Part shown: in pieces, positions 13,850 through 19,697 of the stretch
Layout: every line of letters starts with the position of its first letter
How positions within the stretch are numbered: the stretch's first letter is position 1
Origin: an uncultured cyanobacterium
GTDB taxonomy: Bacteria; Cyanobacteriota; Vampirovibrionia; Gastranaerophilales; Gastranaerophilaceae
Direction: 5' to 3'
Assembly: GCA_947073895.1 (NCBI GenBank)
Contig: CAMTNN010000008.1
Coordinates: 1 to 19,697 of the forward strand
DNA: 19,697 bases
Notes under the pieces: generated by a model
The model's database searches: none
The model's input: the letters and a program-made list of their open reading frames with translations, nothing else
Told to the model about the DNA's origin: nothing
Made by a program: the position numbers and the translations under genes

Positions 13850-16420
13850 ATGCTTAAAAAATTTCTTATAACTTTTTGTACTTTATTGTTTTCAATATCG
13901 GTTTTAGCATCGGATTTTACCGTTCAAAAACTACCTAACGGTCAAACTCTTATTGTGCAAGAAGTCCGCAATAATCCGATTGTAACAATCGATACATGGG
14001 TTAAAACAGGCTCGATTAACGAAAACGACACAAATAACGGCGTTTCACATTTCCTTGAACATTTATTCTTCAAAGGAACCAAAAAACATCCCGCAGGTGA
14101 GTTTGACAGAATCCTTGAATCAAAAGGCGCAATTATTAACGCTGCAACAAGCAAAGATTTCACTCACTACTATATTACAATCCCATCCGAATACTTTAAC
14201 ACAGCACTCGAACTTCATTCGGATATGTTAATCAATCCTCAAATTCCAAGAAAAGAACTCGAACAGGAAAGAAAAGTTGTACTGGAAGAAATTTCCAAAG
14301 ACGGAAACACACCTTCTAAAAAGGTTTATGAAAACCTGAACGAAATGATGTATACAAATCATCCTTACAAAAGAAAAGTAATCGGAACTTCTCAAATCAT
14401 TTCAACCATTACTAGAGAAGAAATTTTAGATTACTTCAACAAACATTATGCACCATCAAATATGGTAACTCTTGTTATCGGAGATGTTGATACTGCAGTT
14501 GCAGCAGAAAAAATTGCACAGTATTTTGGTCAAGAATATAAAAAACCAATCAAAAACTCGTTCAAAAAAGAACATCCGCTCTCCACACAAAAAAGAAAAG
14601 TTGAATATACTGACACTCAATCAGGCTATATGATGATTGGATTCAGAGGAGCGGAAATCTGTGATAATGATACTTTTGCACTTGATGTGCTTTCACAAAT
14701 CCTCGGAGGCGGAAAAACTTCAAGATTATATAGAAATGTAAAAGAACAAAGAGGTTTAGCTTACGCTATTTCAGCTTCAAACGGAAGTTTTAGAGATGAT
14801 GGTATTTTCTATGTCACATCAAATTTTAATCCTGCTAACGCGGAAAAAGTAGAAAAATCCGTTTTTGAAGAAATTTGCAATATCCAAAAATACGGGGTAA
14901 CCGAAGAAGAGCTTAACACTGCCAAAAAAATGATTGAACAGGAAACATATTATTCAAGAGAATCAACTTCTAATATCGCATCAGAACTCGGCTATATTAT
15001 GGCACTAACAGGTAATCCTGATTTTTATAGAAGCTATGTTTCCAATATAAAAAAGGTAACAGCAAAACAGGTTCAAGATGCTGCAATAAAATATTTAGGT
15101 GTAAACAAAAGTGCTGTATCACAGGTGCTTCCTAATACTATGGAAAAGAAAGTTTCTTGCACTGTAAAAACCCACACTGCTCAAAAAATAAGCGAAAATA
15201 AAGGAACAACAAAATATTTAGTCGATAATAAATCAACATTACTAATAAACAAACACGACAACAATGATATCATTGCGATTGATATAATTATTCGCGGCGG
15301 AGAATTTTTAGAAAACAAAATCGGTGAAGCAACACTCACAGCAGGAACTCTGCTTAAGGGTACAAAAAAATACTCTGCTCAAGAACTTGCACAATTAATG
15401 GAGGAAAACGGAATACAAATCGAACCTTCTGCAAGCGAAGATTATTTTACAGTTAATGTTCAAACAACAACAGCACAAATTGATTTAACTCTTGAAATAT
15501 TGAACGAACTACTTAATAATGCTGTTTTTGATGACTACGAAATTGAGAAAAAACGTTCTGAAATCCTAAACGTTATTAAACAAAAACGTGACATACCAAT
15601 GAATATCGCATTAGAAAATTATAAAACTCTGATTTTTGAAAACAGTGTTTATTCACATTCAAACAAAGTCATTGAAAAACATTTGCCATCACTTACACGC
15701 AATGATATTTTGAATTACTATAACAAAATCCTTGATTCAAAAAATATTGTTGTGTCAATTAATGGTAACGTTGATGAAAACAAGATGATTAATGCTTTTG
15801 GTTCAATGCTGCATGAAAAAAGACAACCTGAATTTAAGTATTCTAACTATAAAGTTACAAAACTAACCTCACCAAAAATTACTTCACAAACAATTAAAGA
15901 CTTGCAGACAGCCTGGTTATTTCTTGGCTGGCAAACCTGCGGAGTTACTAACAAAAAAGATTTTGTGACCTTAAAAGTTATTAATACAATCTTAGGAAGC
16001 GGAATGAGCTCAAGAATATTTAAAAGCCTTCGCGAACAAGACGGACTTGCTTATCAGCTCGGCTCAAGCTATTCAGCTAAAGCATTGGGAGGTAATTTTA
16101 TAACTTATGTAGGAACTAATCCCGATACTTTGAACTATTCGAGAGATAAAATTAAAAAAGAAATAGAAAAACTCAAAATGGAATTTGTATCAGACAGCGA
16201 ACTCAATGACGCTAAAGACAGACTAAAAGGTGCATTCATTATCGCAATGGAAACAAATTCAGAAAAAGCTTCTAATACAGGATTATTTGAAGCAATGGGA
16301 TTTGGGTACGACTTTTTAGATACTTATACAAAAATGATTGACGAAGTTACAGCCTCAGATATCATAAGAGTCGCTAATAAATATTTTAATAATGTTTATG
16401 TAGATTCGACTGTAAAATAA
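13850..16420 (+). CDS. Exported M16-family zinc peptidase, two tandem domains
   Basis: 856 residues. I chose ATG at 13850 because GAGGGG (13835-13840) is 9 bases upstream, whereas the ATG at 13841 directly abuts it. The signal peptide MLKKFLITFCTLLFSISVLA is followed by the first M16 unit (about 22-435): inverted zinc motif HFLEH at 67-71 and the third ligand at E146/E147 in VVLEEI, the standard spacing, with the matching C-lobe RGLAYAISASNGSF near 303. The second unit (about 455-850) has the fold features (GGEFLENKIGEATLTAGTLLKGT; QDGLAYQLGSSYS) but no HxxEH, so it is a non-catalytic partner domain. Family knowledge: M16 enzymes form a closed chamber and degrade small peptides; here probably in the periplasm. 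Most bacterial homologues carry the two halves as adjacent genes, here fused. Confidence 0.92.
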   Translation: MLKKFLITFCTLLFSISVLASDFTVQKLPNGQTLIVQEVRNNPIVTIDTWVKTGSINENDTNNGVSHFLEHLFFKGTKKHPAGEFDRILESKGAIINAATSKDFTHYYITIPSEYFNTALELHSDMLINPQIPRKELEQERKVVLEEISKDGNTPSKKVYENLNEMMYTNHPYKRKVIGTSQIISTITREEILDYFNKHYAPSNMVTLVIGDVDTAVAAEKIAQYFGQEYKKPIKNSFKKEHPLSTQKRKVEYTDTQSGYMMIGFRGAEICDNDTFALDVLSQILGGGKTSRLYRNVKEQRGLAYAISASNGSFRDDGIFYVTSNFNPANAEKVEKSVFEEICNIQKYGVTEEELNTAKKMIEQETYYSRESTSNIASELGYIMALTGNPDFYRSYVSNIKKVTAKQVQDAAIKYLGVNKSAVSQVLPNTMEKKVSCTVKTHTAQKISENKGTTKYLVDNKSTLLINKHDNNDIIAIDIIIRGGEFLENKIGEATLTAGTLLKGTKKYSAQELAQLMEENGIQIEPSASEDYFTVNVQTTTAQIDLTLEILNELLNNAVFDDYEIEKKRSEILNVIKQKRDIPMNIALENYKTLIFENSVYSHSNKVIEKHLPSLTRNDILNYYNKILDSKNIVVSINGNVDENKMINAFGSMLHEKRQPEFKYSNYKVTKLTSPKITSQTIKDLQTAWLFLGWQTCGVTNKKDFVTLKVINTILGSGMSSRIFKSLREQDGLAYQLGSSYSAKALGGNFITYVGTNPDTLNYSRDKIKKEIEKLKMEFVSDSELNDAKDRLKGAFIIAMETNSEKASNTGLFEAMGFGYDFLDTYTKMIDEVTASDIIRVANKYFNNVYVDSTVK

Positions 16421-16465
16421 ATATTACTCTCAACAAGTTTAACTTTTAGGCAGAGACTAAATATT

Positions 16466-16575
16466 AAAAAAACCAACCGGCTCGAACCCACCAGTAATCA
16501 CACCAAAAGGAGCACGGACGAACAATAATTTAAATTGGTAGTTTCAACTTTTGTGCTCCGCCCAAAAGTTGAAAA
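16466..16575 (-). ncRNA. Intergenic element B: candidate structured RNA / repeat copy 2
   Basis: Read on the minus strand this aligns with element A at 5401-5520. Shared blocks are AAACTACCA, GTCCGTGCTCC followed by TTTTG, and GTGGGTTCGAGCCGGTTGG. GGAGCAC (16559-16553) and GTGCTCC (16515-16509) pair as GGTGCAC and GTGCACC do in A. The first of these lies in the loop of a perfect 12-bp hairpin (16542-16553 with 16563-16574, loop of 9), so the long pairing could be a loop-to-distal (pseudoknot) contact. A run of seven T follows on this strand (16472-16466), as at an RNA end. It is antisense to both flanking genes, so if transcribed it may be a separate RNA. Confidence 0.5.
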
Positions 16576-16605
16576 ACTTGACTTTTTTAAAACTGTCCTT
16601 AATTT

Positions 16606-16632
16606 AATATCATACAAACGTATGATATTTTT
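16606..16632 (+). terminator. Hairpin with T run between the M16 and TPR genes
   Basis: AATATCATAC (16606-16615) pairs perfectly with GTATGATATT (16620-16629) around AAAC, followed by further T to 16632. It is AT-rich and lies about 190 bases after the M16 stop and 60 before the next start, so it may be a terminator or an operator-like palindrome. Confidence 0.45.
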
Positions 16633-16690
16633 ATAAAACGGTCAAGAAACAGCTCAAAATACCGATAACACTTAAGGAAGGACGGTAAAT

Positions 16691-18382
16691 TTGTTTAATA
16701 CAATGAACACAGTGCGCCCGCGCCCTTATCCACAAAGGGGAACAGGCAATTATAACGCAGGTAATACCGGTACTGATGCAGACGGACACAACCAAAACGG
16801 TCAAGAACAACAGCAACAGCACCGCGAAACTGTTGCGCGCGGAAGAGCAGAAGATGTTCAACAAATTCAGGAAGCTCCAAGACAAGCAGTTTATTCACCT
16901 GCAGTAAACGCTTATGCTTCAAAATCAGCTTTTAGTAACCAGACTTCTCCTATTCAAGGCGGAGCTTACCCTGTTCAAGGAAGACAAATTAACCCGCAGC
17001 AATATCAAGCAGCGCAAACAGGATATCAACCAATCCCGCAGCAATATCAAGCAGCGCAAACAGGATATCAACCAATCCCGCAGCAAGCACAAGAAGCTGC
17101 TCCTATCCAAAAAGCTCCTCAAAGAAGTAATAAAATAAACATCGCTCAGATTCTAAAAGATTTTAGAAATACAATCAAAGCGATTGCAACTCCTCCTGAA
17201 ATAGAAGAAGATGTTAATCATTATCTGAAAATTGTTGAAGCACAGGTAAGAGAGCCTAAACCACAGGTTAATTTAATTCAAAGCAATTTAAAAATTGCTG
17301 CATCTTTATTAGATAAATATATTTCAGAAACTCTTAAAAAAGAGTCAAAAGTTGTTCAGAATTGGCTTGATGCACTATTCTTACAGAGAATTAACTACAG
17401 CTATGATGCAGAAGATATTAATCCTAATTTTCTTGTAAAATTCCCTGAAGATAATAAAAAACAAGAACCGGCTCAAGAAGCTGAACCAAAAGCTGAAACA
17501 GTAGAAGAAGAACCTCAACAGCCTATTGCAGAAATAGAAGAATATGAATCTGAAACACTTGAAACAGAATTTGTTCAAGCACAGCAGGAAATTTCTACAA
17601 AACCTAATATTACTATTATTCCGCAAGATACAAGATTAAAATCTTTATTTATGGAAGCTAAAAAACAAGCTTTTTCTAACAATCCTCAAAAAGCAATGGC
17701 AATGTTTAAAGAAGCTTTCAACAGAGCAGGCGAAATCAAAGACAACGAAACTCAATCAAGAATTTGCCTTGAAATAGGTAAAATTTATGATGACAACGAT
17801 TTTGTTGTACAAGCTTTAAACAGCTACAACAAATCACTTCAATATACAACAGATACTAATGTTAAATCAAAAGCTCACTACTCAATGGCTCAGATTTATG
17901 ATGACGTAAATCAAGTAGGCCCTGCTCTTGAACATTACATAACATCAATTTCTTATGCAGGAAAAACTGATGACTTAATCGGTCAATCCGATTCATTAAC
18001 AAGAGTAGCTAATATTTTCACTGACAAATATGATGAAACAAACGCATTTGATTACTACGAAGTAGCGCGCAAACTTGTTGAACAGACAAGTGATAATAAC
18101 ATGAAAGGTTACGTGCTTTCAAATACAGCAGATGCTTGTGTTCAGTTCCGCAAGAATGACAAAGCACTAAAATACTATGCAGAAGCTGTTAAAAACTACG
18201 AAACAACTAATGCGTTGGAAGAAGTTGCAACAAACTACAAATCAGCAGCAGAATTAATGATTGAGTTCAACAGCCCTAATAAAGCAAAATCTTTGCTTAA
18301 AAAAGCATTGGTAAACGCTGTTAAAACAAAGAATGAAGATTTGATTTCAGAGATTAATTTGCTGTTGGCAAGTGTTGCATAA
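16691..18382 (+). CDS. Q/P-rich TPR-repeat protein
   Basis: 563 residues from a TTG at 16691. I keep TTG because AAGGAAGGA (16674-16682) is 8 bases upstream; the first ATG (16703) would be 20 away. Residues 1-145 are low-complexity, rich in glutamine, proline and tyrosine, with a tandem repeat. Residues about 150-225 form a charged helical domain (INIAQILKDFRNTIKAIATP; LDKYISETLKK), followed by an acidic Glu/Gln linker (about 258-305). Residues about 313-560 are at least six TPR units (AMAMFKEAFNRAGEIKDN, ALNSYNKSLQYTT, ALEHYITSISYAGK, AFDYYEVARKLVEQ, ALKYYAEAVKNYE, AKSLLKKALVNAVK). There is no signal peptide. It looks like a cytosolic scaffold or adaptor; function unknown. The single-base frame is intact through the repeat region. 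Confidence 0.85.
   Translation: MFNTMNTVRPRPYPQRGTGNYNAGNTGTDADGHNQNGQEQQQQHRETVARGRAEDVQQIQEAPRQAVYSPAVNAYASKSAFSNQTSPIQGGAYPVQGRQINPQQYQAAQTGYQPIPQQYQAAQTGYQPIPQQAQEAAPIQKAPQRSNKINIAQILKDFRNTIKAIATPPEIEEDVNHYLKIVEAQVREPKPQVNLIQSNLKIAASLLDKYISETLKKESKVVQNWLDALFLQRINYSYDAEDINPNFLVKFPEDNKKQEPAQEAEPKAETVEEEPQQPIAEIEEYESETLETEFVQAQQEISTKPNITIIPQDTRLKSLFMEAKKQAFSNNPQKAMAMFKEAFNRAGEIKDNETQSRICLEIGKIYDDNDFVVQALNSYNKSLQYTTDTNVKSKAHYSMAQIYDDVNQVGPALEHYITSISYAGKTDDLIGQSDSLTRVANIFTDKYDETNAFDYYEVARKLVEQTSDNNMKGYVLSNTADACVQFRKNDKALKYYAEAVKNYETTNALEEVATNYKSAAELMIEFNSPNKAKSLLKKALVNAVKTKNEDLISEINLLLASVA
16993..17086 (+). repeat. 42-bp in-frame tandem repeat in the TPR gene
   Basis: Two identical 42-base units (16993-17034, 17035-17076) and ten bases of a third (to 17086). 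Each adds 14 residues of the form PQQYQAAQTGYQPI. The period is a multiple of three, so copy changes keep the frame. The perfect identity suggests a recent duplication. Confidence 0.95.
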
Positions 18383-18500
18383 AACTCATTAATAATATTT
18401 TCTTCTATATTCCCTCCTTTTGTCTTAGACATGATATTAACATAGTTTTAAATCAATGTAAAGTCTTTTATCAAAGTTAAGACAAATTTAAAAACAATGT

Positions 18501-18506
18501 TATTAT
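18501..18506 (+). promoter_or_regulatory. -10 element for leaderless AbrB-like gene
   Basis: TATTAT, six bases before the ATG at 18513. AAGACA about 16 bases upstream could act as a -35. The same spacing occurs at the mazG, transporter and membrane-protein starts. Confidence 0.45.
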
Positions 18507-18512
18507 AATGTT

Positions 18513-18668
18513 ATGAATTTTAAACTTGATAAAAAATTTGTTAAACTGGGTAGAAGCTGGGGAATGATAATTCCACCATGGTTTTTCAAAATGCTTGAGA
18601 TAGACCCTCAAAAAGATGAAGTTTCTCTTTTGGTAGAAAAAAATCGTATAATTATAGAGAAAAAGTAA
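18513..18668 (+). CDS. AbrB/MazE-like small DNA-binding protein
   Basis: 51 residues, start MNFKLDKKFVKLGRSWGMII. The pattern KLGRSWGMIIPPWFFKMLEIDPQKDEV...IIIEKK matches the swapped-hairpin AbrB/SpoVT/MazE fold, where GxSxGxxIP then 'L-I-P-x-D-x-V' and a final basic strand are typical. Such proteins are dimeric DNA-binding regulators, often antitoxins. No toxin gene of the MazF or VapC type is adjacent, so a stand-alone regulator is more likely. Its start is at leaderless spacing from TATTAT. It ends 7 bases before rpe, which has only a weak ribosome site, so the two are probably coupled. It could control its own operon. Confidence 0.8.
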   Translation: MNFKLDKKFVKLGRSWGMIIPPWFFKMLEIDPQKDEVSLLVEKNRIIIEKK

Positions 18669-18675
18669 TTTAATT

Positions 18676-19317
18676 ATGAACAAAACAATTATTTCACCAT
18701 CAATTTTATCAGCTGATTTTATGAATCTTGAAACAGAAATAAATGCCGTGCAGGAAGCAGGCGCGGAGTGGGTTCATATTGATGTTATGGATGGTCATTT
18801 TGTGCCTAATATTTCAATTGGAGTTCCTGTTGTTAAATCTATTCGCAAAAAAACGAATATGTTTTTGGATACTCATTTAATGATTGAAAACCCTGAAAAA
18901 TATATAGAAGCTTTTGCTCATGCCGGTTCTGATTTAATAACATTTCATCTCGAAGCAACAAAAGAACCTGAAAAAGTAATTGAACTAATAAAATCATTTA
19001 ACAAAAAAGTCGGGATTTCTATTAAACCGAAAACTCCTGCAGAAGATATTATTCCATATCTTGATAAAATTGATTTAGTTCTTGTAATGACCGTTGAACC
19101 GGGGTTTGGCGGACAAGAATTTATGCATGATTGTGCAATGAAAATTCCTGTAATCAAACAAAATGCACCTGAAAATTTGATTATTCAGGTTGATGGCGGA
19201 ATAAATAATTTGACAGCAAAAATTTGTACCTCACTTGGCGCAAACTCTCTTGTTGCCGGAAGTTATATTTACGGCAATAACAACTACCAAAGCGCAATAG
19301 AAAATTTATCTCATTAA
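18676..19317 (+). CDS. rpe: Ribulose-phosphate 3-epimerase
   Basis: Converts ribulose-5-phosphate to xylulose-5-phosphate in the pentose phosphate pathway, cytosolic. 213 residues, a standard (beta/alpha)8 length. Family motifs are SPSILSADF (7-15), VHIDVMDGHFVPN (about 33-45, metal ligands H and D), DTHLMI (about 65-70), MTVEPGFGGQ (about 138-147) and VDGGINN (about 173-179, catalytic aspartate). All the expected metal and catalytic positions are present. It follows the AbrB-like gene by 7 bases. It converges on the 65-residue gene at 19336, with only a short gap containing the stop-linked motif. Confidence 0.96.
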   Translation: MNKTIISPSILSADFMNLETEINAVQEAGAEWVHIDVMDGHFVPNISIGVPVVKSIRKKTNMFLDTHLMIENPEKYIEAFAHAGSDLITFHLEATKEPEKVIELIKSFNKKVGISIKPKTPAEDIIPYLDKIDLVLVMTVEPGFGGQEFMHDCAMKIPVIKQNAPENLIIQVDGGINNLTAKICTSLGANSLVAGSYIYGNNNYQSAIENLSH

Positions 19318-19322
19318 CATCT

Positions 19323-19339
19323 ACTTGCGCAGCACCTAG
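19323..19339 (-). repeat. CTAGTGCTRCGCAC-like stop-linked motif, copy 3
   Basis: On the minus strand the sequence reads CTAGGTGCTGCGCAAGT. It is the same motif with one extra G after TAG and CAA in place of CAC. The TAG is the stop of the 65-residue gene. It lies in the short gap to the convergent rpe end. Confidence 0.55.
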
Positions 19340-19533
19340 CCTCTTTTAACAACATGGGTAATTTGTTCACCGTAGCTGTTCATACTGCCGTTTGTTTCTT
19401 CGATAGTATAAGTTACATCGCTATCAGAAGCTTTTTCTTTTTCGGCAAACTCAATAGCTTTATCCAAATCCTTAAACTCACCTGCTAATTCAGGGTCAAA
19501 ATAGTGTGGTTTGTCAATATAAACTTGATACAT
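19336..19533 (-). CDS. Small conserved-looking hypothetical protein
   Basis: 65 residues from ATG at 19533 (MYQVYIDKPHYFDPELAGEF), with AAGGAG 7 bases upstream; an upstream TTG frame is not needed. The protein is acidic, rich in Glu/Asp/Lys, with a helix (DLDKAIEFAEKEKASD) flanked by strands (YQVYID; VTYTIEETN; QITHVVKRG), a compact alpha/beta layout. No motif identifies a function. It starts 10 bases after the stop of the preceding gene and is probably co-transcribed with it. Its TAG stop is part of the repeated short motif. Confidence 0.75.
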   Translation of the reverse strand: MYQVYIDKPHYFDPELAGEFKDLDKAIEFAEKEKASDSDVTYTIEETNGSMNSYGEQITHVVKRG

Positions 19534-19543
19534 AAAATTCTCC

Positions 19544-19697
19544 TTACTTCTCAATTATTCTAAACACATTGCCAAGTTTTTGCAAGTGTGACATTTCGCG
19601 GCGCTGCAAACGAGTTAGTTGTAATTTATCCGTATCAAGCACTACAGAAGAATTTGTTTCTTTTTCAATTACTTCTTTAATTTTTTCAGGATAATAA
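19544..19697 (-). CDS. C-terminal part of a hypothetical protein (cut by window edge)
   Basis: The minus-strand frame is open from the window edge to TAA at 19546-19544, giving 50 residues: it contains YYPEKIKEVIEKE, SSVVLDTDKLQLTRLQRREM and the ending GNVFRIIEK. The region is helical and charged with a basic patch (LTRLQRRE). I do not recognise the family. The gap to the next start (19533) is 10 bases, which indicates an operon and supports this being a real gene rather than chance. Confidence 0.6.
   Translation of the reverse strand, partial: YYPEKIKEVIEKETNSSVVLDTDKLQLTRLQRREMSHLQKLGNVFRIIEK

Noticed and set aside
16475..16500. Minus-strand GGGTTCGAGCC looks like a tRNA T-loop.
   Set aside because: The flanking 5-base T-stem does not pair, and no acceptor, D or anticodon arm fits around it. 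The string is explained by alignment with element A, where it reads GGGTTCATG.
16993..17086. Tandem repeats resembling a CRISPR array.
   Set aside because: Units are directly adjacent without spacers and are in frame within a coding region.
18513..18668. Antitoxin of a MazEF-type pair.
   Set aside because: The adjacent genes are a TPR protein and rpe; no MazF, VapC or similar toxin frame is present on either strand nearby.

Overview
The window is an AT-rich bacterial chromosome segment with mostly housekeeping genes in short operons on both strands. The best guess is a gut Gastranaerophilales-type bacterium (Vampirovibrionia/Melainabacteria, the non-photosynthetic sister group of Cyanobacteria). 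The reasons are the low GC content, AsmA-type envelope proteins, several lineage-type hypothetical proteins, and one protein beginning MRISPINNVYQNYNNSFKA, an N-terminal signature I associate with that lineage. This is recognition from sequence, not a database result.

Left part (1-7414): truncated nrdG and a 987-residue AsmA-like protein on the minus strand; then on the plus strand a lineage-type helical protein, mazG, an exported parvulin, a small exported protein, an EamA transporter broken by one in-frame TGA, and plsY. Middle (7445-12066): a multidomain protein combining an EF-hand loop, about nine MORN_2-type repeats and an anthrax-lethal-factor-like zinc peptidase domain; converging on it, a minus-strand operon TPR protein - lgt - zinc alcohol dehydrogenase with overlapping stop/start codons; and a small lineage-type protein. 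Accessory island (12200-13761): two tandem copies of a small membrane-protein gene, each divergent from a toxin-like gene that is intact in one copy and reduced to nine codons in the other. Right part (13850-19697): a double-domain M16 peptidase, a Q/P-rich TPR protein, a 51-residue AbrB/MazE-like protein coupled to rpe, and two small minus-strand genes, the last cut by the window edge.

The most unusual signals are: (i) an intergenic element present in two diverged copies (5401-5520 plus strand; 16466-16575 minus strand) whose long-range 7-bp pairing is kept by a compensatory change, suggesting a repeated structured RNA; (ii) a short motif CTAGTGCTRCGCAC that supplies the stop codon and following bases of genes; (iii) four independent gene starts with TATWAT-N6-ATG, the exact geometry of leaderless transcripts; (iv) the toxin-like/membrane-protein divergent pair with an orphaned copy that keeps the promoter embedded in the dead gene's start; (v) the lethal-factor-like peptidase; (vi) the in-frame TGA. 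No tRNA, rRNA, CRISPR array or transposase gene was seen. No gene-free stretch exceeds 300 bases; the longest, 16421-16690, holds the second structured element and a hairpin.
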